A stretch of DNA of 64,000 nucleotides from Saccharothrix sp. ST-888 (GTDB taxonomy: Bacteria; Actinomycetota; Actinomycetes; Streptomycetales; Streptomycetaceae). The position numbers and the translations under genes are program-made. Position 1 is the stretch's first letter. The number at the start of each line of letters is the position of its first letter. Below are positions 35,669 through 45,267 of this stretch, in pieces. The notes beneath the pieces are model-generated. The model did no database searches. It worked only from the letters and a program-made list of their open reading frames with translations, and was not told the origin of the DNA. The stretch lies in contig NZ_JYJF01000010.1 of assembly GCF_000955975.1 (NCBI RefSeq), positions 1 through 64,000 on the forward strand, in the 5' to 3' direction.

Positions 35669-36004
35669 TCAGATCTCGCCGCGCAGCTTGGCGAGCGCCT
35701 CGGCCAGGATGGCCTCGCCGTCCGCGTCGGTACGGCGCTCGCGGACGTACGCGAGGTGGGTCTTGTACGGCTCGTTGCGCGAGGGCGCCGGCGGGTTGTG
35801 CTCGTCCTGGCCGGCCGGGAAGCCGCAGCGCGGGCAGTCCCAGGTGTCCGGGATCGCAGCCTCGGCCGCGAAGCTGGGACGCGTCTCGTGCTTGTTGGCG
35901 CACCAGAAGGAGATCCGGTTACGGGGGGCGGACTCGCCGCGCTCCGCCTCGCCCATCGGGCCGGCGCCTACTCTGCTGCCACGGATGGCGTTGCCACTTG
36001 CCAC
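35669..36004 (-). CDS. RbpA-family RNA polymerase-binding protein
   Basis: 111 aa. The layout matches RbpA: an N-terminal tail with RGSRVGAGPMGE, a zinc-ribbon-like core with CANKH and CPRCG (Cys, His, Cys, Cys), a basic linker, and a C-terminal helix YVRERRTDADGEAILAEALAKLRGEI that in RbpA contacts sigma region 2. RbpA activates transcription by sigma HrdB/SigA. The sequence differs clearly from the main S. coelicolor RbpA as I remember it, so this may be a paralogue. The start is GTG 36004. Confidence 0.8.
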   Translation of the reverse strand: MASGNAIRGSRVGAGPMGEAERGESAPRNRISFWCANKHETRPSFAAEAAIPDTWDCPRCGFPAGQDEHNPPAPSRNEPYKTHLAYVRERRTDADGEAILAEALAKLRGEI

Positions 36005-36105
36005 GGTCTGACTCCCTGCGTATCCACTGCCGCCCGCCGCTATCTGCGGACGGTGGCGAAGTCGTCCCAGTGTAAGCGGGAGTTAAGGATCTGCCACCAC
36101 CGCCT

Positions 36106-36133
36106 CCGGGCGCATTTCAGCATAAGCGCCCGG
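36106..36133 (-). terminator. Hairpin downstream of secG
   Basis: CCGGGCGC/GCGCCCGG, 8-bp perfect stem with a 12-nt AT-richer loop, in the 203-bp gap between secG and the RbpA-family gene. Confidence 0.6.
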
Positions 36134-36207
36134 GAGACACACCGTCAGATCCTCGGTCGACCCGGCCGGGCCGGAAGACCGGTTGCGCGCGGGCAACCGC
36201 AGCCGGA

Positions 36208-36441
36208 CTACTTGTACTTGAGCAGCAGGCCGAGCACCACGATGCAGGCGAACCAGCCGATGCCCACGATGATGGTGATGCGGTCGAGGTTGCGCTCGGC
36301 CACCGCGGAGCCGCCGCCGGCCGACATCGCGCCGCCACCGAACATGTCGGACAGGCCGCCGCCCTTCCCCTTGTGCAGCAGCACCAGGAGGACCATCAGC
36401 AGACTGAAGATGATCAGGGCAATCGAGAACCCGAGAACCAC
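36208..36441 (-). CDS. secG: Preprotein translocase subunit SecG
   Basis: 77 aa with two transmembrane helices: GFSIALIIFSLLMVLLVLLH at residues 4-23 and ITIIVGIGWFACIVVLGLLL near residue 55. Between them is the Gly-rich SecG loop GKGGGLSDMFGGGAMSAGGG. It assists SecYE in protein export. GTG 36441 gives the normal length. The longer open frame upstream has no support. It follows the tpi terminator. Confidence 0.93.
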   Translation of the reverse strand: MVLGFSIALIIFSLLMVLLVLLHKGKGGGLSDMFGGGAMSAGGGSAVAERNLDRITIIVGIGWFACIVVLGLLLKYK

Positions 36442-36475
36442 GGCGGGGACCAACTCTCTCGTAATCTTCGGCGAA

Positions 36476-36506
36476 GGGGCCGGGCCGCAAGAAGCGGTCC
36501 GGCCCC
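36476..36506 (-). terminator. Terminator of tpiA
   Basis: A 13-bp stem (36476-36488/36494-36506, one G-T pair) with a 5-nt AAGAA loop, 25 bp after the tpiA stop. Confidence 0.75.
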
Positions 36507-36530
36507 AAAGCCTACGTTGCTGCGGCGGCG

Positions 36531-37316
36531 TTAGCCTACTGCCTGCTCGCGGTAGCGCACGATCTTGACGAACTCGTCGGCGTCCAGCGAGGCGCCGCCG
36601 ATCAGGGCGCCGTCGATGTCGGCCTTGGCCATCAGACCGGCCGCACTGGAGGACTTCACCGAACCCCCGTACAGGATACGGACCTTGTCGGCCAGCTCGG
36701 CGTCGTACAGCTCGGCCAGGCGGACCCGGATCGCCGCGCAGACCTCCTGGGCGTCCTCCGGGGTCGCCACCTCGCCGGTGCCGATCGCCCAGACCGGCTC
36801 GTACGCGACGACGATCTGCTCGGCCTCGGCCGCCGGGATGTCCTTCAGCGCGCCGTCCAGCTGCGCCAGGGTGTACTCGACGTGGGTGCCGGCCCTGCGG
36901 ATCTCCAGCGGCTCGCCGATGCACAGGATCGGCAGCAGGCCGTTGCGGTAGGCCGCCTTGACCTTGGCGTTGACGATCTCCTCGTTCTCGCCGTGGTACT
37001 GGCGGCGCTCCGAGTGGCCGATGGCCACGTAGGTGCACTTCAGCTTGGCGAGCATCGGGCCGGAGATCTCACCCGTGTACGCACCGGAGTCGTGCGCCGA
37101 GAGGTCCTGGGCGCCGTACTTGATCTTCAGCTTGTCGCCGTCGACCAGGGTCTGCACCGAACGCAGGTCGGTGAACGGCGGCAGGACCGCCACCTCGACC
37201 GCCTCGTAGTCCTTGTCGGCCAGCGCGAAGGCCAGCTTCTGGGTGTGGGCGATGGCCTCGAGGTGGTTGAGGTTCATCTTCCAGTTGCCCGCCATCAGCG
37301 GGAGACGCGTGGTCAT
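36531..37316 (-). CDS. tpiA: Triosephosphate isomerase
   Basis: 261 aa. Features are MAGNWKMNLNH at the N-terminus, the electrophilic histidine in AIGHSERRQ and the catalytic glutamate in AYEPVWAIGTG, with phosphate-loop residues YGGSVK. Interconverts DHAP and glyceraldehyde-3-phosphate. ATG 37316 starts 4 bp after the pgk stop, so pgk and tpiA are one transcript. Confidence 0.97.
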   Translation of the reverse strand: MTTRLPLMAGNWKMNLNHLEAIAHTQKLAFALADKDYEAVEVAVLPPFTDLRSVQTLVDGDKLKIKYGAQDLSAHDSGAYTGEISGPMLAKLKCTYVAIGHSERRQYHGENEEIVNAKVKAAYRNGLLPILCIGEPLEIRRAGTHVEYTLAQLDGALKDIPAAEAEQIVVAYEPVWAIGTGEVATPEDAQEVCAAIRVRLAELYDAELADKVRILYGGSVKSSSAAGLMAKADIDGALIGGASLDADEFVKIVRYREQAVG

Positions 37317-37320
37317 ACGA

Positions 37321-38526
37321 TCAGCCTTCCAGGGCGGCGAGACCGGGAAGAGTCTTGCCCTCCAGGTACTCGAGGCTCGCGCCACCGCCGGTCGAGATGT
37401 GCCCGAACTTCGTCTCGTCGAAGCCCAGGATGCGGACGGCCGCGGCGGAGTCGCCGCCGCCGACCACGGTGAATGCGTCGCTGTCCAGCAGGGCCTGGGC
37501 GACGGCCTTGCAGCCCTCGGCGAAGGTCGGGTGCTCGAAGACGCCCACCGGGCCGTTCCAGAACACCGTCGCGGCGTCGGCCAGCTTCGAGGCGAACAGC
37601 TCCCGCGTCTTCGGGCCGATGTCCAGGCCCTCCTTGGTCGCGGGGATCTTGTCCGCGTCGACGATCTCGAAGTCCGCGACCGGCGCGTGCGTCTTGGTGT
37701 CCGGGAAGTGCGCGGAGACCGCGACGTCCACCGGCAGGACGAACTCGACGTTGTCGGCCTTCGCCCGCTCCAGGTACTCCAGGACGGTCGGGATCTGGTC
37801 CTTCTGCAGCAGCGAGATGCCGACCTCGTGGCCCAGGGCCGCGAGGAAGGTGTACGCCATGCCGCCGCCGACCAGGATCTTGTCGGCCTTGCCCAGCAGG
37901 CTGTCGATCACGCCGAGCTTGTCCGAGACCTTGGCGCCGCCGAGCACCACCACGTACGGCCGGGCGACCTCGTCGGTCAGGCGCTTGAGCACACCGACCT
38001 CGGTGGCGATCAGGTCGCCGACGGCGTGCGGCAGGCGGGCCGGCAGGTCGTAGACCGAGGCGTGCTTGCGGTGCACCGCGCCGAAGCCGTCGCCGACGTA
38101 GACGTCGGCCAGGCCGGCCAGCCGGTCGGCGAAGGCACCGCGCTCGGCGTCGTCCTTGCTGGTCTCGCCCGCGTTGAAACGCAGGTTCTCGAGCAGCGTG
38201 ACCTCGCCGTCGGCCAGGGCGGCGACGGTGGCCTTCGCGCTCTCGCCGACCGTGTCGGTGGCGAACGAGACGGACGTGCCGAGCACCTCACCCAGGCGCA
38301 CGGCGACCGGGGCGAGGGAGAACTGCGGGTCGGGCTCGCCCTTCGGGCGGCCCAGGTGCGAGGCGACGACCACGCGGGCGCCGCACTCCAGCAGCTTGGC
38401 GATGGTCGGGGCGACGGCGCGGATCCGGCCGTCGTCGGTGATCCTGCCGTCGGACAGCGGGACGTTGAGGTCGGCGCGGACGAACACCCGCTTACCGGCG
38501 ACGTCCAGGTCTTCGATGGTCTTCAA
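37321..38526 (-). CDS. pgk: Phosphoglycerate kinase
   Basis: 401 aa. The N-terminal VFVRADLNVPLSDGRITDD and substrate arginines, the hinge, and the C-terminal nucleotide loop GGGDSAAAVR followed by HISTGGGASLEYLEG are all present. Makes ATP from 1,3-bisphosphoglycerate. It lies between gap (upstream, separated by a hairpin) and tpiA. Confidence 0.97.
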   Translation of the reverse strand: MKTIEDLDVAGKRVFVRADLNVPLSDGRITDDGRIRAVAPTIAKLLECGARVVVASHLGRPKGEPDPQFSLAPVAVRLGEVLGTSVSFATDTVGESAKATVAALADGEVTLLENLRFNAGETSKDDAERGAFADRLAGLADVYVGDGFGAVHRKHASVYDLPARLPHAVGDLIATEVGVLKRLTDEVARPYVVVLGGAKVSDKLGVIDSLLGKADKILVGGGMAYTFLAALGHEVGISLLQKDQIPTVLEYLERAKADNVEFVLPVDVAVSAHFPDTKTHAPVADFEIVDADKIPATKEGLDIGPKTRELFASKLADAATVFWNGPVGVFEHPTFAEGCKAVAQALLDSDAFTVVGGGDSAAAVRILGFDETKFGHISTGGGASLEYLEGKTLPGLAALEG

Positions 38527-38606
38527 CTTCGGTCTCCCGGGGAGAAGGTAGCGCCTGGCGACGGCACAGCACCGTGCCGTGGGGAAGAGTGAGGGTGCGC
38601 AGAGGA

Positions 38607-38640
38607 AGGGCCCGGACGGCTCAACTGCCCTCCGGGCCCT
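38607..38640 (-). terminator. Hairpin between gap and pgk
   Basis: AGGGCCCGGA/TCCGGGCCCT, 10-bp perfect stem with a 14-nt loop, 29 bp after the gap stop. It may allow gap to be transcribed at a higher level than pgk-tpiA. Confidence 0.7.
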
Positions 38641-38669
38641 GCCCCTTACATCACGTCAGCTCCGGAAGG

Positions 38670-39674
<1,005 letters not shown>

Positions 39675-40025
39675 GAACCGATCTCCTTATTAGGTACGTC
39701 GGCGCTATTGCCGACGGGGTGGAATTTGGGATGTCCCCGACCACCCATGACCCTACCTCTCCCGGGCTCGCCTGGGCACATCGCCTCTCCGTCAAGCCCA
39801 TGGTGTGGCGGCCCCGCAGGCCCTCCCCGAGCCCTCGGTCCCACCCCGGCAGGGCAGTTGGTCAAGCCCGCCGGACAGCCTGCGACCTGCGCCGGTGACG
39901 CGGGGGGGGCGGAACGGGGTCGGCCGCCCGGACGCGGAACGGCCGGTGCCCACGATGTGGGACACCGGCCGTTCGGACAATGAAACGGTGCTACTCCGTC
40001 AACAGGATCCGTCAATCGGATCCGG
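39675..40025. other. Intergenic region between gap and whiA with terminator hairpins
   Basis: 351 bp. Its right part holds the whiA terminator: 39937-39948/39963-39974 (12 bp, perfect) continued inward by CCCAC/GTGGG, plus a second small stem GGATCCG/CGGATCC near 40003-40022. Its left part holds the gap promoter. A run of eight G occurs near 39902. No gene is seen. Confidence 0.7.
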
Positions 40026-41006
40026 TCAGTTGAGCGCCATCTCGTCGGTCAGGTTGGCCTCGGTGCTGGGCAGGCCCAGCTCGGCGGCGCGCTTGTCGGC
40101 CATCGCCAGCAGCCGGCGGATCCGTCCGGCCACCGCGTCCTTGGTCAGCGGCGGGTCGGCCAGCGCCCCCAGCTCCTCCAGCGAGGCCTGCTTGTGCTGC
40201 ATCCGCAGCTGACCCGCGGCGGCCAGGTGCTCGGGCACCTCGTCCCCGAGGATCTCCAGTGCGCGGGCCACCCGGGCACCGGCCGCGACCGCCGCGCGGG
40301 CCGAGCGGCGCAGGTTGGCGTCGTCGAAGTTGGCCAGCCGGTTGGCGGTGGCCCGCACCTCGCGGCGCATCCGGCGCTCCTCCCAGGCCAGCACCGACTC
40401 GTGCGCGCCCAGCCTGGTCAGCAGCGCGCCGATCGCGTCGCCGTCCCTGATCACCACCCGGTCCACCCCGCGCACCTCGCGGGCCTTGGCCGGGATGCCC
40501 AGCCGCCGGGCCGCGCCGACCAGCGCCAGGGCCGCCTCGGAACCCGGACAGGTGATCTCCAGGGAGGAGGACCTGCCCGGCTCGGTCAGCGAGCCGTGCG
40601 CCAGGAAGGCCCCGCGCCAGGCCGCCTCCGCGTCACACGTCGCCCCGGAGACCACCGCCGGGGGCAGACCCCGGATCGGCCGCCCACGCCCGTCCACCAG
40701 CCCGGTCTGCCGGGCCAGCAGTTCGCCGTCCTTCACCACCCGCACCACGTACCGGCTGCCGCGTCGCAGGCCGCCGGGGGCCATCACCACCAGGTCCGAG
40801 GAGTGTCCGAAGATCTCCAGCAGGTCCTTGCGCAGCCGCCGCGCCGCCATGCCGGTGTCCAGCTCCGCCTCGATCACGATCCGGCCGCTCACAATGTGCA
40901 GACCGCCCGCGAATCGCAGGATCGCCGAGACCTCCGCCTTGCGGCAGCAGGCCCGGGTGACGGGGAGCCGGCTGATCTCGTCCTTCACCGCTGCCGTCAT
41001 CGCCAT
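40026..41006 (-). CDS. whiA: Sporulation regulator WhiA
   Basis: 326 aa. The N-terminal part is related to LAGLIDADG homing endonucleases (KDEISRLPVTRACCRKAEVSAILRFAGGLH), and the C-terminal helix-turn-helix is near residues 225-310 (LEELGALADPPLTKDAVAGRIRRLL). WhiA with WhiB triggers sporulation septation in Streptomyces. GGAAGGA is ideally spaced for ATG 41006. ATG 41000 would overlap the yvcK stop by 4 bp. Last gene of the uvrC-rapZ-yvcK-whiA run. Confidence 0.96.
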   Translation of the reverse strand: MAMTAAVKDEISRLPVTRACCRKAEVSAILRFAGGLHIVSGRIVIEAELDTGMAARRLRKDLLEIFGHSSDLVVMAPGGLRRGSRYVVRVVKDGELLARQTGLVDGRGRPIRGLPPAVVSGATCDAEAAWRGAFLAHGSLTEPGRSSSLEITCPGSEAALALVGAARRLGIPAKAREVRGVDRVVIRDGDAIGALLTRLGAHESVLAWEERRMRREVRATANRLANFDDANLRRSARAAVAAGARVARALEILGDEVPEHLAAAGQLRMQHKQASLEELGALADPPLTKDAVAGRIRRLLAMADKRAAELGLPSTEANLTDEMALN

Positions 41007-42088
41007 GGGCCGATCCTTCCATGTGTCCGGAAAATCCGGTCGTACGCAGCCGCCAAGAGCTCCGGGTCGTGTCGCGGCGTCCCGTCGGTCCTGGCCACCT
41101 TGCCGAGGACCAGGGCGGCGCCCATCCGCTCGGCGGCCTTCTCCAGGCCCGCCAGATCGGCCACCCCGAAGGCCCCGCCGGTGACCGCCCGCTCATCCAC
41201 CAGGATCGCATCCACCGCCAGCTCCGGAGCGTGGTCGGCGATCACCTCCAGGTGACGCTGCGGGGTGAAGCCCTCGGTCTCCCCGGGCTGCGGGGCCAGG
41301 TTGAGGGTCAGCAGGCGGCGGGCCCGGGTCTCGGTGAGCGCCTTGGCCAGCTCGGGGACCAGCAGGTGCGGCAGCACGCTGGTGAACCAGGACCCCGGGC
41401 CGAGCACCACCCAGTCCGCCTCCAGCACGGCCTCCACCGCCTCCGGCACGGCCGGCGGCTCCTCGGGCAGCAGCCGGATCGACTGGACCGTACCGGGGGT
41501 GACGGCGACGTCGGCCTGGCCCCGGACGAAGCTGATCTCGTCCGGACGCTCCGGGTCGTGACCGCGCACCTCGGCCTCGATGTCCAGCGGGACGGCCGAC
41601 ATCGGCAGCACCCGGCCCTGCACGTTGAGCAAGCGGCCGACCCAGTTGAGCGCCTCCACCGGGTCGCCCAGCTTCTCCCAGAGCGCGACGATCAGCAGAT
41701 TGCCGACCGCGTGCCCGCCGAGCTCGCCGTCGCCGGTGAAGCGCTGCTGGATCACCTCGGACCAGGTGCGGCCCCAGTCGTCGTCGCCGCAGAGCGCCGC
41801 CAGCGCCTTGCGCAGATCCCCGGGCGGCAGCACACCGAGCTCGGTGCGCAGCCGCCCGCTGGATCCGCCGTCGTCGGCGACGGTGACCACGGCGGTGAGC
41901 TCGGTGGTCAGCCGGCGCAGCGCCGAGAGCGAGGCAGACAGCCCCTGGCCCCCGCCCAGCGCGGTGATTCTGGGTGCGCCGGGGCGAGGCCTGGGTGCCG
42001 CCTGTTCTCGCCGGTCGGCAGACCTGTGCTGGAGCTGCTGCCGCACTGGCGAGTATCCCGTCACACCGACCCCACGTTCCTGTTTCAT
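40997..42088 (-). CDS. yvcK: YvcK/GlmR-type gluconeogenesis factor
   Basis: 363 aa. The N-terminal ITALGGGQGLSASLSALRRL and TVADDGGSSGRLRTEL are diagnostic of the YvcK (CofD-like) family, which binds UDP-GlcNAc and tunes cell-wall precursor flux. About 40 low-complexity residues precede the fold. The start could be ATG 42088 or a GTG 24 nt later that has a better G-rich leader. It overlaps the start of whiA, as in most actinobacteria. Confidence 0.93.
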   Translation of the reverse strand: MKQERGVGVTGYSPVRQQLQHRSADRREQAAPRPRPGAPRITALGGGQGLSASLSALRRLTTELTAVVTVADDGGSSGRLRTELGVLPPGDLRKALAALCGDDDWGRTWSEVIQQRFTGDGELGGHAVGNLLIVALWEKLGDPVEALNWVGRLLNVQGRVLPMSAVPLDIEAEVRGHDPERPDEISFVRGQADVAVTPGTVQSIRLLPEEPPAVPEAVEAVLEADWVVLGPGSWFTSVLPHLLVPELAKALTETRARRLLTLNLAPQPGETEGFTPQRHLEVIADHAPELAVDAILVDERAVTGGAFGVADLAGLEKAAERMGAALVLGKVARTDGTPRHDPELLAAAYDRIFRTHGRIGPWR

Positions 42089-42133
42089 ACCCCGGTGAGC
42101 GGCCGGCGGGGCGGTGGTGTCACTCCCGCAGGC

Positions 42134-43168
42134 TCACTCCCTGCCCATGTCGCGGTGGACCAGCACCGTTTCGACGCCGTCCGCGATCAGACGCTTCGTC
42201 AGACGCTCGGACATCGCGACGCTGCGATGCTTGCCACCGGTGCAGCCTACGGCAAGGGTCATGTAGCGCTTGCCCTCCCTGCGGTACCCCTCGGTCACGA
42301 TCTTGAGGAGCTCGGCGTAGCCGTCGAGGAACTCGTTGGCCCCGGGCTGCTCGAAGACGTAGTCGGCGACGTCGCCGTCGGTGCCGGTCCGGGCCCGCAG
42401 CTCGGGCACCCAGTGCGGGTTGGGCAGGAATCGGCAGTCCACCACCAGGTCGGCGTCGACCGGGAGGCCGTACTTGAAGCCGAACGACATCACGGTGGCC
42501 CGCAGCTCGGGCTCGTCGTGGTCGCTGAACTGCGCGTCCATCTTGCTGCGCAGCTGGTGGACGTTGAGGTTGGAGGTGTCGATCACCAGATCGGCCTCGC
42601 CGCGCAGGTCGCGCAGCAGCTCGCGCTCCTGGCTGATGCCGTCGACGATCCGGCCGTCGCCCTGCAGCGGGTGCGGGCGGCGGACCGACTCGAAGCGGCG
42701 CACCAGGGCGTCGTCCGAGGACTCCAGGAAGACCACCCGGAGCCGGACGCCGCGCTTCTCCAGCTCGTCCAGGGAGGTCAGCAGGTCGTCGAAGAACTTG
42801 CGGCCCCGGACGTCGACCACGACGCCGATCCGGGGCACCGCGCCCTGGGAGCGGGCGCCGAGGTCGACCATGGTCGGGATGAGGGCCGGCGGGAGGTTGT
42901 CCACGACGAACCAGCCCAAGTCCTCCAGGCACTTGGCGGCGGTGCTGCGGCCGGCTCCGGACATCCCGGAGATGATCACCAGCTCTGGGACGCTCTCGCC
43001 CCCGGCCTTCGGCTGGGAGGTCCCCCCCTGCTCGGACACTGTCACTTCGGTTCCCCGCTTTCGGTGGTTCTGCTGAGGAGAACGCGTCTGGCGTCGCCCG
43101 GGCATCCCTGTCTCACCCGCGGGAGTGAAACCGGAGCGCGGGGACTGACGGGCGGCGTCGGCCGTCAC
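42134..43168 (-). CDS. rapZ: RNase adapter RapZ (YvcJ) family, GTPase
   Basis: 344 aa. Walker A variant is ISGMSGAGRSTAAKCLEDLGWFVVDNLPP and the C-terminal domain has GCTGGKHRSVAMSERLTKRL. In E. coli RapZ links GlcN-6-P levels to small-RNA decay, and the Gram-positive role is less clear. GTG 43168 overlaps the uvrC stop (GTGA) and has AGGAG 6 nt upstream. However, the first 41 codons have unusually many A/T third positions, so GTG 43045 (303 aa) is a serious alternative. Confidence 0.92.
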   Translation of the reverse strand: MTADAARQSPRSGFTPAGETGMPGRRQTRSPQQNHRKRGTEVTVSEQGGTSQPKAGGESVPELVIISGMSGAGRSTAAKCLEDLGWFVVDNLPPALIPTMVDLGARSQGAVPRIGVVVDVRGRKFFDDLLTSLDELEKRGVRLRVVFLESSDDALVRRFESVRRPHPLQGDGRIVDGISQERELLRDLRGEADLVIDTSNLNVHQLRSKMDAQFSDHDEPELRATVMSFGFKYGLPVDADLVVDCRFLPNPHWVPELRARTGTDGDVADYVFEQPGANEFLDGYAELLKIVTEGYRREGKRYMTLAVGCTGGKHRSVAMSERLTKRLIADGVETVLVHRDMGRE

Positions 43169-45171
43169 GGCGTCTCCTGCGGTGCGTCGTCTTCAATGAT
43201 CTCGCCGGTTGCGGTATTCACCGCAGGTGCTGCCGGTGTACGGGAGGCCAACGCTGCGGCAACAGTTTCCGCCGTCCGCCTGCCGATACCCGGGACCTCG
43301 CAGAGTTCGTCCACGGTGGCCGCGCGCAGCTTCTTCAGCGAGCCGAAGTGCTTGAGCAACGCTTTCCGGCGAGTCTCGCCGAGACCGGCAACGGAGTCCA
43401 GCTCCCCCGCCGTGAACCGCTTGGCGCGCTTGCTGCGCTGGTAGGTGATGGCGAAGCGGTGCGCCTCGTCGCGGACCCGCTGGAGCAGGTACAGGCCCTC
43501 GCTGCTGCGCGGCAGCACCACCGGGTCGTCCTCGCCGGGCAGCCAGACCTCTTCCAGGCGCTTGGCCAGCCCGCAGAGTGCCACGTCGTCGATACCCAGC
43601 TCGTCCAACGCCCGCTTGGCGGCGGCGACCTGGGGCTGACCGCCGTCGACCACCAGCAGCTGGGGTGGGTAGGCGAAGCGGCGCGGACGGCCGGTCTCGG
43701 GGTCGACCGGGCCGCTCGCGGCGGTGTCGGTGGTGTCGTCGTCCTGCTCGGGGACGGCCCACTCGCCGGTCTGCTCGCGCTCCTGGAGGTAGCGGCGGAA
43801 GCGCCGGCTGATCACCTCGTGCATCGAGCGGACGTCGTCCTGGCCCGCGAACCCCCTGATCTGGAACCGGCGGTACTCGCTCTTGCGGGCCAGCCCGTCC
43901 TCGAAGACCACCATCGAGGCGACCACGTCGTCACCCTGGAGGTGCGAGATGTCGAAGCACTCGATCCGCAGCGGGACGGAGTCCAACTCGAGGGCGTCGG
44001 TGATCTCCTGGAGGGCCCGGCTGCGGGTGGTCAGGTCGGAGGCGCGCTTGGTCTTGTGCAGCGCCAGCGCCTGCTGGGCGTTGCGCTGGACCGTGGCCAT
44101 CAGGTCCTTCTTGTCGCCGCGCTGCGGCACCCGCAGGTCGGCCTGGGCGCCGCGCAGACCGGTGAGCCACTCCTGGACCGGCTCCAGTGGCCGGGGCAGC
44201 TCGGGGACCAGCACCTCGCGCGGGACGGACTCGGTGCCGCCGCCGTAGAGCTGCTGGAGCGCGTGCTCGACCAGAGCGGCGGTGTCGACGTCCTCGACCT
44301 TGTCGGTGACCCAGCCGCGCTGACCGCGGACCCGGCCGCCGCGGACGTGGAAGATCTGCACGGCGGCCTCCAACTCGTCCTCGGCGAGGGCGAACAGGTC
44401 GGCGTCGGTGCCGTCGCCGAGGACCACCGCGTTCTTCTCCATCGCGCGGGTGAGGGCGGCGATGTCGTCGCGCAGCCGGGCCGCGCGCTCGTACTCCATC
44501 GCGACGGCGGCCTCCTGCATCTGCTGCTCCAGGCGGCGCAGGTAGCCGCCGGTGCGGCCGGCCATGAAGTCGCAGAACTCCTCGGCCAGCGCGGCGTGTT
44601 CTTCCTGCGAGACCTTTCCGACGCAGGGCGCGGCGCACTTGCCGATGTAGCCGAGCAGACAGGGGCGGCCGACCTGCCGGGCGCGCTTGAACACGCCGTT
44701 GGAGCAGGTACGGACGGGGAAGACCCGCAGCATCAGGTCGACCGTCTCGCGGATCGCCCAGGCGTGCCCGTAGGGACCGAAGTAGCGCACGCCCTTCTTG
44801 TGCGCCCCGCGCATCACCTGGACCCGGGGGAACTCCTCGCCCAGGGTGACCGCGAGCTCCGGGTAGCTCTTGTCGTCGCGGTACTTGACGTTGAACCGGG
44901 GGTCGAACTCCTTGATCCAGGAGTACTCCAGCTGGAGCGCCTCGACCTCGGTGGCGACCACCGTCCACTCCACCGAGGCGGCGGTGGTGACCATGGTCGC
45001 CGTCCGCGGATGCAGGCCCGCGATGTCCTGGAAGTACGAGGAGAGGCGCGGCCGCAGACTCTTGGCCTTGCCCACGTAGATGACCCGCCCGTGCGCGTCA
45101 CGGAACTTGTAGACACCGGGCGAGGTCGGGATCGCACCGGGCGCCGGGCGGTACGTGGAGGGGTCGGCCAT
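43165..45171 (-). CDS. uvrC: Excinuclease ABC subunit C
   Basis: 668 aa. The N-terminal GIY-YIG nuclease is SPGVYKFRDAHGRVIYVGKAKSLRPRLSSYF (residues 14-44). The UVR motif EYERAARLRDDI, the RNase H-like second nuclease domain (IECFDISHLQGDDVVASMVVF) and a C-terminal helix-hairpin-helix pair follow. Makes both incisions in nucleotide-excision repair. ATG 45171 is chosen by family alignment. The upstream open extension overlaps a 25-bp palindrome and is unlikely. Confidence 0.97.
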   Translation of the reverse strand: MADPSTYRPAPGAIPTSPGVYKFRDAHGRVIYVGKAKSLRPRLSSYFQDIAGLHPRTATMVTTAASVEWTVVATEVEALQLEYSWIKEFDPRFNVKYRDDKSYPELAVTLGEEFPRVQVMRGAHKKGVRYFGPYGHAWAIRETVDLMLRVFPVRTCSNGVFKRARQVGRPCLLGYIGKCAAPCVGKVSQEEHAALAEEFCDFMAGRTGGYLRRLEQQMQEAAVAMEYERAARLRDDIAALTRAMEKNAVVLGDGTDADLFALAEDELEAAVQIFHVRGGRVRGQRGWVTDKVEDVDTAALVEHALQQLYGGGTESVPREVLVPELPRPLEPVQEWLTGLRGAQADLRVPQRGDKKDLMATVQRNAQQALALHKTKRASDLTTRSRALQEITDALELDSVPLRIECFDISHLQGDDVVASMVVFEDGLARKSEYRRFQIRGFAGQDDVRSMHEVISRRFRRYLQEREQTGEWAVPEQDDDTTDTAASGPVDPETGRPRRFAYPPQLLVVDGGQPQVAAAKRALDELGIDDVALCGLAKRLEEVWLPGEDDPVVLPRSSEGLYLLQRVRDEAHRFAITYQRSKRAKRFTAGELDSVAGLGETRRKALLKHFGSLKKLRAATVDELCEVPGIGRRTAETVAAALASRTPAAPAVNTATGEIIEDDAPQETP

Positions 45172-45216
45172 GCCTCTACCGTACCGATCCGCACCGACAC
45201 TCCGGAGGCCGTCCCG

Positions 45217-45241
45217 AACACCGGTCACGGTGACCGGTGTT
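45217..45241. repeat. 25-bp perfect palindrome upstream of uvrC
   Basis: A 12-bp arm with ACACCGGTCAC, one central G, and its exact reverse complement. It lies between the Rieske-lipoprotein stop (45268) and the uvrC start. It has almost no loop, so an operator is as plausible as a terminator. Confidence 0.65.
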
Positions 45242-45267
45242 GTAAGGGAGCGGCGTGGACCGGCGGC

